A stretch of DNA of 64,000 nucleotides, taken from NCBI RefSeq assembly GCF_017994015.1, contig NZ_JAGOLP010000018.1, positions 1 to 64,000 of the forward strand. The letters are read 5' to 3'. Source of the stretch: Ferrovibrio sp. GTDB taxonomy: Bacteria > Pseudomonadota > Alphaproteobacteria > Ferrovibrionales > Ferrovibrionaceae. A model generated the notes under the pieces. The model had not been told where the DNA came from. It made no database searches and saw only the letters and a program-made list of their open reading frames with translations. Below are positions 25,414 to 39,363 of this stretch, in pieces (the stretch's first letter is position 1; every line of letters begins with the position of its first letter). Made by a program: the position numbers and the translations under genes.

Positions 25414-26274
25414 TCATGGTGTTACCGCTGCCTGTAAGGCCAGTTGCGGCCATAGCTCGGCCCAGCAGCATTCATGGTCTGCCCTGGGCAGTTGCGTGAT
25501 GAATTTTTCCGGCGGCAAGCCAAGCCGGCGCATGAAGGCCGGCGCCAGCGCTGCCGGCACCTGATCGTCGCGCAGGCCGGTGAAATGGCGCTGCGGCAAA
25601 CGCCGCAGGCGCTCGGCCACTTCGAGGCTGTTGCGCGAGCCATAAAGCGGTGTGTCGCCGAAATGGCTGGTCCAGGCCTGATGATCCAGCACCCCGGCGA
25701 TGGTGGTGACACTCTCCACATCGCCGCGTTGCCCGGCCAGCAACAGGGCCAGCAACGCGCCACCGGAATAGCCATACAGCGCCAGGCGCCGGCCGCCGAA
25801 ATGCCCAACATACTGGCTGATCGCCTCATCCAGTGCCGCCACCACTTCCGGCGCATAACGATGCGTGGTCCAATAGGCCGAGTCGCAATTGCGGCCATTG
25901 CGGCCGCCGACATACTGGCAGGGCCGGGCCAGATAGAGCAGGTTTGGCGCCGCATCGCGTGCCGCCAGATCAAGCGCCACCGGCTTTTCCGGCGTTGGAT
26001 CAACCGCACGCTGGGTGCGGGTGATGTAGGCCACGCCATCGCCCTCGATAAAAATCGCCAAACGCGGATCATTCGGCGCCGATTGGCGATAATAACCGAT
26101 CAGATCAAACTGCCGGGTCTCGAAGCGGGTTTTTACCAGCGGGGGATTGGCGCTGCGGGCAGCGGCATCGGCACGCGCGGCATTAGATTGCAACAAGGCC
26201 GGGCCGCTGGCGCAACCGGCAAGCAAACCACCCAGCATTGGCAGCAGCAAAGCCACCATCCATCGACTTTTCAT
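25414..26274 (-). CDS. Lipoprotein alpha/beta hydrolase
   Basis: About 286 residues with a lipoprotein signal (MVALLLPMLGGLLAGC, lipobox LAGC). The alpha/beta fold is shown by RLAIFIEGDGVAYITRTQ, YLARPCQYVGGRNGRNCDSAYWT and the nucleophile elbow LALYGYSGGALLALLLAGQ (G-x-S-G-G), then VTTIAGVLDHQAWT with a later Asp and the His in RADHECCW. It is an esterase- or lipase-like envelope enzyme; the substrate is unknown. I start at ATG 26274, preceded by GGGCAGAG; an upstream ATG at 26295 adds seven residues. 16 bases upstream of the ligase-like gene. Confidence 0.8.
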   Translation of the reverse strand: MKSRWMVALLLPMLGGLLAGCASGPALLQSNAARADAAARSANPPLVKTRFETRQFDLIGYYRQSAPNDPRLAIFIEGDGVAYITRTQRAVDPTPEKPVALDLAARDAAPNLLYLARPCQYVGGRNGRNCDSAYWTTHRYAPEVVAALDEAISQYVGHFGGRRLALYGYSGGALLALLLAGQRGDVESVTTIAGVLDHQAWTSHFGDTPLYGSRNSLEVAERLRRLPQRHFTGLRDDQVPAALAPAFMRRLGLPPEKFITQLPRADHECCWAELWPQLALQAAVTP

Positions 26275-26331
26275 CTCTGCCCTGCCTGTCAACATAACTG
26301 GCTTAATCTACTAAGCCCGGGGCAAAACAAA

Positions 26332-26366
26332 AGGCCCGAACCTTGCGGTTCGGGCCTCTGTTTTTT
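26332..26366 (-). terminator. Intrinsic terminator after the autotransporter-domain gene
   Basis: An 11-bp perfect stem (26332-26342 with 26347-26357) and a 4-base loop. On the minus strand it is followed by TTTTGTTTTG, and on the plus strand by CTGTTTTTTC, so it can act in both directions; the gene it serves ends at 26404. Confidence 0.88.
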
Positions 26367-26403
26367 CAAGCTCAGGCTGCCGGGAGCGCGGCAGCCCTCA
26401 AGC

Positions 26404-27522
26404 TTAGAACTTCACGCGCAGGCGGGCAGTGGTGGTCCACACATCCAGGTCGGTACGGCCCAGCGAGTTGTAGGACGCTTCGACATTGCCGGACAGGGTG
26501 TTGGAACCGTAGAAATCAAAACCAACGCCAACCTGACCGCCCATATCGTCGTCATGCGAGAAGGTGCCGTTGGCAAGGCGGACGGAGCCGTTCTTCTCGA
26601 AATCATACTCACCCATCAGCTTGAAGTAGGGCATCACGCTATCGAAGGCGTAGCCGACGCGGCCACCCGCCGAGATACGGCCCAGCTTGGTGACGCTGCC
26701 AACCAGTGCGCCACCGGTCGAGTCGCGATAGCTGTCAGATTCTTCTTCGAGATACAGCACGCCGACCTTCGGCATCAGGCGCCAGCGACCCGAAGCATAA
26801 TTGCCGGTCAGGTTGGAAGCGACGAACCAACGCTCGGCATCATACGAGCCGGTGATGTTGGTGTTACGCTTCGTGTCGTAGCTCAGCCAAGTGTAGCCGG
26901 CAGCCGCATCCAGGCTCCAGGCATTGGTCAGCGCGATGCCGATATACGGGGTCACGCCGAAGCCATCAGCTTCGATCGAACCAGCGTTGAACGCGGTGGT
27001 GATGTCGAGCATTTCGTAGCCCAGGGCAACACCGACCACGACCTTGTCGCTGACCATGTAATCCAGGCCGCCGACGAGGTTGTAAACCGAGCCGTCAAAC
27101 TGCAAGCCGACCTGAGTGTTGTCGACGGTGGAATAAGCGCCCTGCAACCAGGCGCCGAAACGCTTGTCGCCCGCGCCGCCGGCACGACCGGCATCACGCG
27201 AATTCAGGAAGCTCTGCGGACCCGAACCGCCGGCCGGGGTAGCACCGCCACCGCCCGCAGGGGCGAAGCCGCCGCCGCCGCCCACGCCGCCGCCGACGCC
27301 GCCGCCGCCCGAGAAGCCGCCGCCAATCGCGCCAGCAGCGGCATTGCCGATGAGGCCAACCGTGGCAGTGGAAGCCGCAGGCGCGGCAACAGAGGCAACC
27401 GCATTATTGGCGATCACCGGATTGGTCGAGGCGTCGCCGGATGTGGCGCTGGATTGGGCGAAGGCCGGCGCTGCGGCAAGCATGCCGACACCGACTAGGC
27501 CAAAGAAAAGTTTGCGGATCAT
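26404..27522 (-). CDS. Autotransporter beta-domain outer-membrane protein
   Basis: 372 residues. Signal peptide KLFFGLVGVGMLAAAPAFA; a low-complexity passenger/linker (residues about 24-105) that is Ala/Val- then Gly-rich (GGGFSGGGGVGGGVGGGGGF). The C-terminal 260 residues are of autotransporter beta-domain type: KRFGAWLQGAYSTVD, LVGGLDYMVSDKVVVGVALGY, FGVTPYIGIAL and a last strand ending in Phe (TTTARLRVKF), the BAM recognition signature. There is no sizeable passenger, so the barrel itself may be the functional part. It has its own terminator. Confidence 0.85.
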   Translation of the reverse strand: MIRKLFFGLVGVGMLAAAPAFAQSSATSGDASTNPVIANNAVASVAAPAASTATVGLIGNAAAGAIGGGFSGGGGVGGGVGGGGGFAPAGGGGATPAGGSGPQSFLNSRDAGRAGGAGDKRFGAWLQGAYSTVDNTQVGLQFDGSVYNLVGGLDYMVSDKVVVGVALGYEMLDITTAFNAGSIEADGFGVTPYIGIALTNAWSLDAAAGYTWLSYDTKRNTNITGSYDAERWFVASNLTGNYASGRWRLMPKVGVLYLEEESDSYRDSTGGALVGSVTKLGRISAGGRVGYAFDSVMPYFKLMGEYDFEKNGSVRLANGTFSHDDDMGGQVGVGFDFYGSNTLSGNVEASYNSLGRTDLDVWTTTARLRVKF

Positions 27523-27867
27523 GTATATGCGCTCCCAAGTATGTAAACCCCAAGGGCTTAAGCCTTATGCACGGGCTTTTGCCACTTCGGAGCGAAGACT
27601 ACGCGAGTCTGCGCAGGCCGGTCAACAAGGCAATGCGGCTTTTTAAGGATGACTGCTTCGCTGTTGCAAAAACAGCACACCATTGTGCCAAATCAGGCAT
27701 ATCACCCCGATTCGTCTGGTTTTTTTGCCTTGGCACACAACCGCTGGGATCGTCTGCGGGCGAGGTTCTGCAAGCCCCTATCCAGCGTCAGGCGACGCGA
27801 TTCCCGAACCCATTCAGGTTGCGCCGGCAAGCTTGACCGCCACCAGCAAGCTATCCTAGTTTTTGGC
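27523..27867. other. Intergenic region between the autotransporter-domain gene and the TPP riboswitch
   Basis: 345 bases with no supported gene. It must hold the divergent promoters for the minus-strand autotransporter-domain gene and the plus-strand riboswitch-thiC transcript. A TTGACC at 27833-27838 is the best -35-like hexamer for the latter, but no good -10 follows at standard spacing. The base composition is less GC-rich than the surroundings. Confidence 0.6.
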
Positions 27868-29887
<2,020 letters not shown>

Positions 29888-29892
29888 TGGCT

Positions 29893-29928
29893 ATGCTGGG
29901 GACGGCACTTGCACTCCGCCCCCAGCAT
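29893..29928 (+). terminator. Hairpin after thiC, possible terminator
   Basis: A 9-bp perfect stem, ATGCTGGGG (29893-29901) with CCCCAGCAT (29920-29928), begins 6 bases after the thiC stop. There is no T-run behind it, so it may stabilise the 3' end rather than terminate. Confidence 0.4.
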
Positions 29929-30008
29929 CCTACATAAATATTCCATAATTTTTTGCTGCCGCCTGCGCTATGATCAGGCGAAACGATTAACGGGGAGAGA
30001 TGTAGGTC

Positions 30009-31058
30009 ATGCGTAAATTCAAGCTTCTTGGCATCATCGGGCTGGGCCTGATGCTGACCGTGCTGCCCGCCCTGGTGGAAGCCAAGGCCGGCCGTTCCGG
30101 CGGCAGCATGGGCAGCCGCGGCAGCCGCACCTATGATGCGGCGCCGTCAACCCCGACCGCGCCTTCGGCTGCCCCGGTGCAGCGCAGCGTCACCCCGCCG
30201 CCGGCTGCCGGCAGCACCAGCCAGGCGGCTGCGCCGCGTGCCGGTCAGCCGGCCGCCGCCGCACCAGCCGCCGCCGGTCGTTCGCCCTTCATGAGCGGCC
30301 TGATGGGCGGCCTGCTCGGCGCCGGCCTGATCGGCCTGTTATTCGGCAGCGGCCTGTTTGGTGCGGGCGGCATGGGCGCCGCCGGCATGTTCGGCCTGCT
30401 GCTGCAAGTGTTGCTGATCGGCGGCCTGGCCTGGCTGGCCATCAGCTTCTTCCGTCGCCGCTCGGCCGCCCAGGCCGGCATGCAGCCCGGTCGCCCGGCG
30501 ATGGCCGGCGGGGCGCCTGTGCCCGCCAGTTATGAGCCGGCACCGCTGGCCCGCGAAGCCAGCGACAACCCGCGCTATGATATCCCCGGCGCGGGTTCTC
30601 CTGCCGGCAACGCCGCCATGGCTGACAACAGCGACGGCGTGGGCATCGGCGAGGCCGATTACCAGGCTTTTGAACAGCGCCTCAAGGATGTGCAGGCCGC
30701 CTGGAGCAAGGCCGATGTGGTGGCCCTGACCGAATATTGCACCCCGGAAATGGCCAGCTTCCTGTCGCGTGACCTGGCAGAACTGGCCAGCCTGGGCCAG
30801 AGCAACCAGATCGAGGATGTGGTGCTGGAACAGGGCGACCTGGCCGAAGCCTGGCGCGAGGACGGCGTGGATTACGCCACCGTGGCGATGCGCTGGAGCG
30901 CACTGGACTATACCATCAACCGCGCCGATGGCAGTGTGGTGGAGGGCAGCCGCGAGCAGCGCAGCGAAAGCGTCGAGGTGTGGACCTTCCTGCGCGCCGG
31001 CAGCACCGGCAAGTGGCTGCTCTCGGCAATCCAGCAGCCCAGCGGCACAGCCCTTTAA
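30009..31058 (+). CDS. Tim44-like domain protein
   Basis: 349 residues. Signal or anchor LLGIIGLGLMLTVLPALVEA; a Gly/Ser/Ala/Pro-rich segment (GRSGGSMGSRGSRTYD...); two hydrophobic stretches near 95-150 (SGLMGGLLGAGLIGLLFGSG and MFGLLLQVLLIGGLAWLAISFF); then a Tim44-type C-terminal domain from about 215 (IGEADYQAFEQRLKDVQAAW...TPEMASFLSRDLAEL). The bacterial homologue TimA lies in the inner membrane; its role is unclear. The start has GGGGAGAG upstream. Confidence 0.85.
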   Translation: MRKFKLLGIIGLGLMLTVLPALVEAKAGRSGGSMGSRGSRTYDAAPSTPTAPSAAPVQRSVTPPPAAGSTSQAAAPRAGQPAAAAPAAAGRSPFMSGLMGGLLGAGLIGLLFGSGLFGAGGMGAAGMFGLLLQVLLIGGLAWLAISFFRRRSAAQAGMQPGRPAMAGGAPVPASYEPAPLAREASDNPRYDIPGAGSPAGNAAMADNSDGVGIGEADYQAFEQRLKDVQAAWSKADVVALTEYCTPEMASFLSRDLAELASLGQSNQIEDVVLEQGDLAEAWREDGVDYATVAMRWSALDYTINRADGSVVEGSREQRSESVEVWTFLRAGSTGKWLLSAIQQPSGTAL

Positions 31059-31114
31059 GGCTGTTGCACTGACCCGCCTATAGGGACATAACGGGCGGCC
31101 CAACCGAGGCCCGC

Positions 31115-31789
31115 ATGCCAACAGAGCCGCCCGTTATCACCTCGCCGCCAGCCGATCCCCCCAGCTTCGATCCCGGCTTCCGTGATCGTTTCGCCGACCT
31201 GCTGCAATGGCGGCGTGATGTGCGGCATTTCCGCACCGATCCGCTGCCGCCCGGCCTGCTGCCGGAACTGATCGACATGGCCGCCCTGGCCCCCAGCGTC
31301 GGCAATAGCCAGCCCTGGAGGTTTGTGCTGGTGCAAAGCCCCGAAAAACGCAGCCTGGTGATAAAAAATTTTGAAACTGCCAACGCCCAGGCCCTAGCGG
31401 CTTATGACGGCGACCGCGCCAGGCTCTATGCCGGCCTGAAACTGGCCGGGCTGCGCGAGGCACCGGTGCATCTGGCAGTGTTCTGCGATGCCGGCACCGC
31501 GCAAGGCCATGGCCTGGGGCGCCAGAGTATGCCGGAAATGCTGGAATATTCCGTGGTAATGGCCGTGCATGGCTTCTGGCTCGCCGCCCGCGCCGCCAAT
31601 CTGGGCTGCGGCTGGGTCTCGATCCTCGACCCGGAGCAAGTGCGTAGCGACCTGGAGCTGCCCAGCCCCTGGCGCCTGGTGGCCTATCTCTGCGCCGGCT
31701 ACGAGCAGGAGCCGAGCAATGTGCCGGAACTGGAGCGTCTCGGCTGGGAAACGCGGCGCCCGAGCGAGACAAGCATTTTCAGGCGCTAG
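31115..31789 (+). CDS. bluB: 5,6-dimethylbenzimidazole synthase BluB
   Basis: 224 residues; oxygen-dependent cleavage of FMNH2 to 5,6-dimethylbenzimidazole, the lower ligand of vitamin B12. Nitroreductase-fold features specific to BluB are LLQWRRDVRHFRTDPLPPGL, LAPSVGNSQPWRFVLV, YAGLKLAGLREAPVHLAVFCD and RQSMPEMLEYSVVMAVHGFWLAARAANLGCGWVSILDP. An aerobic route to B12 assembly is implied. No cobalamin riboswitch is visible in the short upstream gap. Convergent with the atp operon. Confidence 0.93.
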   Translation: MPTEPPVITSPPADPPSFDPGFRDRFADLLQWRRDVRHFRTDPLPPGLLPELIDMAALAPSVGNSQPWRFVLVQSPEKRSLVIKNFETANAQALAAYDGDRARLYAGLKLAGLREAPVHLAVFCDAGTAQGHGLGRQSMPEMLEYSVVMAVHGFWLAARAANLGCGWVSILDPEQVRSDLELPSPWRLVAYLCAGYEQEPSNVPELERLGWETRRPSETSIFRR

Positions 31790-31821
31790 AAAAACAAACG
31801 GCGCGGGATGAACCGCGCCGT
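31788..31821 (-). terminator. Intrinsic terminator of the atp operon
   Basis: On the minus strand ACGGCGCGG-TTCATC-CCGCGCCGT (31821 to 31798) is followed by TTGTTTTTC, a 9-bp stem with a U-rich tail, 24 bases after the atpC stop. Confidence 0.9.
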
Positions 31822-31844
31822 CTGGAAGCAATATCCGGCGAAAA

Positions 31845-32246
31845 CTACGCCGCCGCCTCAAGCATGGCGGTGAACTTTTCAATCTCGGCCTGGGCGCGGG
31901 CCTTGGCGTGATCTTCCTTGGCATCGGCCAGGTCTTCGCGCGCATCCTTCAGCTTGGCTTCCAGTTTGTCGCGCTTCAGATCAGCCACCGGCATGGCCTC
32001 TTCAGCCAGCACGGTGAGCTTGTTGTTCGACATCTCGGCAAAGCCGCCGGCCACGAAGATACGTTCCTCGCCACCGCCGGCCTTGGTCACTTCGATCACA
32101 CCGAGGCGCAGCGACGAGATCACCGGGGCATGGCCCGGCAGGATGCCCATATCGCCCGCATCACCCGGCACGGTGACCATTTCGGCATCAACCGAGAGCA
32201 GAAGCTTCTCGGGCGAAACCAGCTCGAACCCGAAGGTCTCGGCCAT
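31845..32246 (-). CDS. atpC: ATP synthase F1 epsilon subunit
   Basis: 133 residues. The beta-sandwich part is FELVSPEKLLLSVDAEMVTVPGDAGDMGILPGHAPVISSLRLGVIEV, then FVAGGFAEMSNNKLTVLAEEA. The C-terminal helical hairpin (KRDKLEAKLKDAREDLADAKED) is Lys/Asp-rich. It inhibits and couples the F1 rotor. AGAGGAG lies ten bases before the ATG. Last gene of atpHAGDC. Confidence 0.97.
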   Translation of the reverse strand: MAETFGFELVSPEKLLLSVDAEMVTVPGDAGDMGILPGHAPVISSLRLGVIEVTKAGGGEERIFVAGGFAEMSNNKLTVLAEEAMPVADLKRDKLEAKLKDAREDLADAKEDHAKARAQAEIEKFTAMLEAAA

Positions 32247-32294
32247 GCTGCGTTACTCCTCTACCTACCGTGGCTGTGATGCTGCCGGGACGGC

Positions 32295-33761
<1,467 letters not shown>

Positions 33762-34646
33762 TTAAACGGCCTCGGCGCCGGAGATGATTTCGATGAGTTC
33801 CTTGGTGATCTGGGCCTGACGCGAGCGGTTATACACCGTGGTCAGCTTCTTGATCATTTCGCCGGCATTGCGCGTGGCATTGTCCATCGCCGACATGCGC
33901 GCGCCCTGTTCGGAAGCGGCATTTTCCAGCAAGGCCCGGTAAACCTGCACCGACAGATTACGCGGCAGCAGCTTTTCCAGGATTTCGCCTTCTTCCGGCT
34001 CGTAATCGTAGATCGCGCCGCCAGCATCGCCCTGGGCATTGTCAGCATCGCTGACCTGCGCCGGGATAAGCTGGGTGCCGGTCGGCACCTGGCTGATCAC
34101 GGAGACGAAATTGTTGAAGAAGATCGTCGCCACGTCGAATTCGCCGGCTTCGAACATCGACACCACGCGGTCGGCGACGGCCTGGGCCTCGCTGAAGCCG
34201 ATGCGGCGCACCTTCGAAAGATCGACGGTATCAATGATCTTGTCGGCATGGTCGCGGCGCAACTGGTCGCGGCCCTTCTTGCCAACACAGAGGATTTTCA
34301 CCTTCTTGCCCTGGGCGGTCAGTTCCTCGACGCGCCGGCGGGCCAGCTTCACGATCGAGGAATTGAATGCGCCGCACAGGCCGCGCTCGGCGGTGGCAAC
34401 GACCAGCAGATGCACATCGTCGCGACCGGTGCCGATCAGCAGGCGCGGGGCGTTATCCTGCCCGGCCTGGCCACCGGCCAGAGCCGACAGCATGCCCGCC
34501 ATGCGCTCGGCATAGGGACGGGCCGCTTCGGCCGCTTCCTGGGCACGGCGCAGCTTGCTGGCTGCCACCATCTTCATCGCCTTCGTGATCTTCTGGGTCG
34601 ATTTGACCGAGTTGATCCGAATGCGCAGGCTCTTAAGGCTTGGCAT
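33762..34646 (-). CDS. atpG: ATP synthase F1 gamma subunit
   Basis: 294 residues, the central rotor shaft. N-terminal helix [34 protein letters not shown], the Rossmann-like part with [13 protein letters not shown], and C-terminal helix [48 protein letters not shown]. All family landmarks are present and the length is normal. Confidence 0.98.
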   Translation of the reverse strand: MPSLKSLRIRINSVKSTQKITKAMKMVAASKLRRAQEAAEAARPYAERMAGMLSALAGGQAGQDNAPRLLIGTGRDDVHLLVVATAERGLCGAFNSSIVKLARRRVEELTAQGKKVKILCVGKKGRDQLRRDHADKIIDTVDLSKVRRIGFSEAQAVADRVVSMFEAGEFDVATIFFNNFVSVISQVPTGTQLIPAQVSDADNAQGDAGGAIYDYEPEEGEILEKLLPRNLSVQVYRALLENAASEQGARMSAMDNATRNAGEMIKKLTTVYNRSRQAQITKELIEIISGAEAV

Positions 34647-34669
34647 TGCGCGTGGTCCTCAGGCCGTTA

Positions 34670-36198
<1,529 letters not shown>

Positions 36199-36199
<1 letters not shown>

Positions 36200-36759
36200 C
36201 ACGCAACCCCTTTCATCACGGACTTGAGCGAGTTGAGCTTGGCACGGATCGACGCATCGATCATGCGCGAGCCGAGCTTGACGACGAGGCCACCGATCAG
36301 CTCGGGTTCAACCCGGGCCTGGACCACCACATTGCCGGCGGCGGCCGACGACAATGCCGATTTGAGCTGTGCCAGCGACTGATCGTCGAGCGGCACGGCC
36401 GACACCACCTCGGCGACAATCTCGCCGCGATGATGGCTGAGCAATTTCTTGTAGGCGGCAATCACATCCGCCAGCACAAAGAGGCGGCGATTCTGCGCCA
36501 GCACGCCGACGAAGCGGCGCGTCAGGTCATTGAAGCCGGCCTTTTCCATCACGGCGGCGATGGCCGCGCCCTGTTCGGCGCGGGAGAAAGCCGGCGACCG
36601 GATCAGCCGCACCAGATCGGCCGAATCGGCCAGCATGGCTGTGAGCTGATCGAGATTCTGGGCGACGGCATCGAGTTGCCCACCATCACGCGCCATATCA
36701 AACAGCGCGGTGGCGTAGCGGCCGGCAATGCCGGAGACGAGAGCGCTTTGCTGAGCCAC
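36199..36759 (-). CDS. atpH: ATP synthase F1 delta subunit
   Basis: 186 residues, part of the peripheral stalk linking F1 to Fo. N-terminal six-helix domain [19 protein letters not shown]...[19 protein letters not shown], then [19 protein letters not shown], and C-terminal [30 protein letters not shown]. The start is the GTG at 36759 with AAGGG upstream, giving the normal length; the open frame reaches 36831 but the extra 24 residues do not fit the family. First gene of the operon. Confidence 0.96.
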
Positions 36760-37049
36760 GAACGACCCTTTGTTTATTGGTCCGGCCCCACACTTCGCAG
36801 CGCGAGGAGAACCCCCAGTCGGAACCATCAACGATCTTGGGCCGTCGCCATCTATGCCGAAGCGTGGCTAAGATTTTGATTGGCCTGATTTTTCGCGCAC
36901 GAACAGAGCGTTTTCCGCTACCACCCGGCGCGAAAGCCGCGTTTACCTAGCATAAGGGTTTCGCCACCGCAACATCGACCGTGGGTGCAGTTGCGACTAA
37001 ACGCCGCATAAACGGCGGTTCACCACACTTATCCACAGATTGCGCCGTT
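36760..37049. other. Intergenic region upstream of the atp operon
   Basis: About 290 bases between atpH and the binding-protein gene, both on the minus strand. It should hold the atp promoter, which I cannot place with confidence. It also holds a small inverted repeat, CGCCG-cataaa-CGGCG (37002-37017), that could weakly end the binding-protein transcript, and a single consensus DnaA box TTATCCACA (37029-37037). Confidence 0.55.
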
Positions 37050-38204
37050 TCAGCGGTAACTCAGCGCCTCGGTGAGCCGACGGAACCGGCCGGCTTCCAG
37101 CCGGTAGGCATAAGCCTGCTGCGTGCCTTGGTGGTTCTGGGCAGAAAAACGCTGCACCGTGCCACCGAAAATATCACGATAGCCACCGATTCCCTCTGCT
37201 GCCCGGGCCACATTCAAGCCGGTGGGATTGGCGCCGGCCCGATCCAGCGCCAGCACCGCCAGGTCGATGATGGCGGCGCCATAGACCGCACCGGCATTGG
37301 GCTCGGCGCCATGGGCGCGCTTGTAGGCATCCATCCAGGCCAATACCTCGGGTGCCGCCGTGTCACGATAGGGCAGCGCGATACTGGCCATGGCGTAAAG
37401 CCCGTCCGTCACGCCGCCGGGCGCCTGCTCGATCATGTAATCATAGACCGTGGAAGGGCCGAGGAAATCCACCTGCCAGCCACTGCGCCGCGCCGCGCCC
37501 ATGGCCAGCAAAGTGTCGCGGAACAATGTGGCCAGCACCACCAGATCGCAGCCGGCATGGCGCAGCCGCGCAACATTGGCCGCCAGATCGGTATCGCCCG
37601 GCTTGTGTGGCACCGCTTCGCGCAAGGCCAGACCCTGCGGCGCCAGGGTGTTCTGGATCGCCGCCAGAACCTCGGCGCCGTAATCCGTATCCTGGTACAG
37701 CGCGCAGATGGCGCGTTTGCCTTTCTCCGCCAGCATCCAGCCCAGGCCGCTGCGGATCTGGTCGTAATACAGCGAGCCGGAGAGGAATTTCAGCGCATGA
37801 TGCGGCTCGATCATGCTGCGGCTGGCGGCCATCGGAAACAGGTTCGGCACCCCGGCCTTGAGTTGCAGCGGCAATGCCACATTATTCATCGGCACACCCA
37901 GCGCGCCGACAATCGCCATCACCCGGTCACGCTGGATCAGCTTGTTCACCGCCTGCACCGCACGCGCCAGCTGGAAGCCGTGATCCTCCACGATCAGCCG
38001 CACCGGGCGGCCCTGGATGCCGCCAGCGGCATTCACCGCATCGAGCCGCAGCCGCATCGCATTCACTACCGCCACACCATAAAGCGCCGCAGGGCCGGAC
38101 AGGTCGGTATGCGTGCCCAATCGAATCTCACGCATATGGGCCTGGGCCTGGGCCGCGCCGAACAGCAGCAGCAAAGCCAGCAGCCCAATCCGAAAATTCA
38201 GCAT
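37050..38204 (-). CDS. ABC transporter substrate-binding protein (branched-chain amino acid type)
   Basis: 384 residues with a signal peptide (FRIGLLALLLLFGAAQAQA). Periplasmic-binding fold of the Leu/Ile/Val type: EIRLGTHTDLSGPAALYGVAVVNAMRLRLDAVNAAGGIQGRPVRLIVEDHGF, RVMAIVGALGVPMNN, ICALYQDTDYGAEVLAAIQ and LRHAGCDLVVLATLFRDTL. The start ATG 38204 has GGGGG upstream. No permease or ATPase genes adjoin, so it works with a distant transporter or as a sensor partner. Divergent from mutY. Confidence 0.88.
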   Translation of the reverse strand: MLNFRIGLLALLLLFGAAQAQAHMREIRLGTHTDLSGPAALYGVAVVNAMRLRLDAVNAAGGIQGRPVRLIVEDHGFQLARAVQAVNKLIQRDRVMAIVGALGVPMNNVALPLQLKAGVPNLFPMAASRSMIEPHHALKFLSGSLYYDQIRSGLGWMLAEKGKRAICALYQDTDYGAEVLAAIQNTLAPQGLALREAVPHKPGDTDLAANVARLRHAGCDLVVLATLFRDTLLAMGAARRSGWQVDFLGPSTVYDYMIEQAPGGVTDGLYAMASIALPYRDTAAPEVLAWMDAYKRAHGAEPNAGAVYGAAIIDLAVLALDRAGANPTGLNVARAAEGIGGYRDIFGGTVQRFSAQNHQGTQQAYAYRLEAGRFRRLTEALSYR

Positions 38205-38258
38205 ATTTGCCCCCACGCCATCGCCTGCCATGCCGCCTTGGCCTACATTCTTGGCGAC

Positions 38259-39359
38259 ATGCCAAGAAATTCGATCCTTTCACCAAAAGACACCAGCGTG
38301 AATCCCGCGACGCAACGGAAAGCCGCAAAAATTGCGGCTCTTTTGCTGCCTTGGTATGACAAGCACCATCGTTTTCTACCTTGGCGGGCTAATCCGGGGC
38401 AGCCGCGCCCGGAACCGTATCGGGTGTGGCTCAGCGAGATCATGCTGCAACAGACCACAGTGGCCACCGTGATCCCGTATTTCGGCCGCTTCCTGGCGCG
38501 CTGGCCCGAACTGACCGATCTGGCAAATGCGGCGCAGGAGGATGTGCTGGCCGAATGGGCCGGGCTGGGCTATTACGCCCGCGCCCGCAACCTGCATGCC
38601 TGCGCGCAAACCCTGCGCGACCAATATGGCGGCCGCTTTCCAGAAACCGAGGCCGGCCTGCTGGCCCTGCCCGGCATCGGCGCCTATACGGCAGCCGCCA
38701 TCGCCGCCATTGCCTTCGACCAGCCGGCCGCGGTGCTGGATGGCAATGTGGAGCGTGTACTGGCGCGGCTGTTTGCGGTGCGCGAACCCTTGCCCGGCAG
38801 CAAGCCGCAACTCAGGGCCTTGGCTGCCGCAGCCACCCCACAGCAGCGGCCCGGCGATTATGCCCAGGCGATGATGGATCTGGGCGCCACGCTTTGCTCA
38901 CCCGGCCAGCCGGATTGCCCGGCCTGCCCATTGCGCAAAATCTGTGCTGCCGCCGAACAGGGCATCGCCGCCAGCCTGCCGGCCAAGGCGCCCAAGCCAC
39001 TGCGCCCGGTGCGGCATACCATTGCGTTCCTGCTGCACCAGCCGGATGGCAGGCTGTATTTCCGCCGCCGGCCGCAAAAGGGCCTGCTGGGCGGCATGCT
39101 GGAAGTGCCGAGCACCACCTGGCGCGACACGGCTTGGCCGCTGGCCGAAGCGCTGCCCCAAGCCCCGCTGGCGCTCGACTGGCAACCCTGCCCGGGCAGC
39201 GCCGAGCATGTCTTCACGCATTTCACGCTGCGCATCCAGGCCGTGGCGGCAACGCTCAGCCTGCGGCAGGCCGGGCAGCTGGACGGCCTGTGGCTGGCGC
39301 CCGAACAGGCCGCCGTGCCTACCGTGATCAAAAAAATGCTGAAACTGCGCCCGGTCTAA
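38259..39359 (+). CDS. mutY: A/G-specific adenine glycosylase MutY
   Basis: 366 residues; removes adenine mispaired with 8-oxoguanine. Domains: HhH-GPD glycosylase (residues about 25-235) with SEIMLQQTTVATVIPYF (Glu60), LPGIGAYTAAAIAAIAFD and catalytic Asp161 in VLDGNVERVL. A [4Fe-4S] loop uses Cys213, 220, 223 and 229 (C-x6-C-x2-C-x5-C). A C-terminal Nudix-like domain recognises 8-oxoG (RLYFRRRPQKGLLGGMLEVPS). I start at ATG 38259; a GTG at 38298 also fits. The frame runs far upstream, antisense to the binding-protein gene, which is not coding. Confidence 0.96.
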   Translation: MPRNSILSPKDTSVNPATQRKAAKIAALLLPWYDKHHRFLPWRANPGQPRPEPYRVWLSEIMLQQTTVATVIPYFGRFLARWPELTDLANAAQEDVLAEWAGLGYYARARNLHACAQTLRDQYGGRFPETEAGLLALPGIGAYTAAAIAAIAFDQPAAVLDGNVERVLARLFAVREPLPGSKPQLRALAAAATPQQRPGDYAQAMMDLGATLCSPGQPDCPACPLRKICAAAEQGIAASLPAKAPKPLRPVRHTIAFLLHQPDGRLYFRRRPQKGLLGGMLEVPSTTWRDTAWPLAEALPQAPLALDWQPCPGSAEHVFTHFTLRIQAVAATLSLRQAGQLDGLWLAPEQAAVPTVIKKMLKLRPV

Positions 39360-39363
39360 CTGC

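Noticed and set aside
25474..27498. A 674-codon open frame on the plus strand
   Set aside because: It runs antisense across the lipoprotein hydrolase, the terminator and the autotransporter-domain gene. Its translation is low-complexity (His/Arg/Gln/Ala-rich) and matches no family; long antisense frames are expected at this GC content.
37029..37037. Consensus DnaA box TTATCCACA upstream of the atp operon
   Set aside because: A single box with no AT-rich unwinding region, no second box nearby and no dnaA/dnaN/hemE-type neighbour; not enough to propose an origin.
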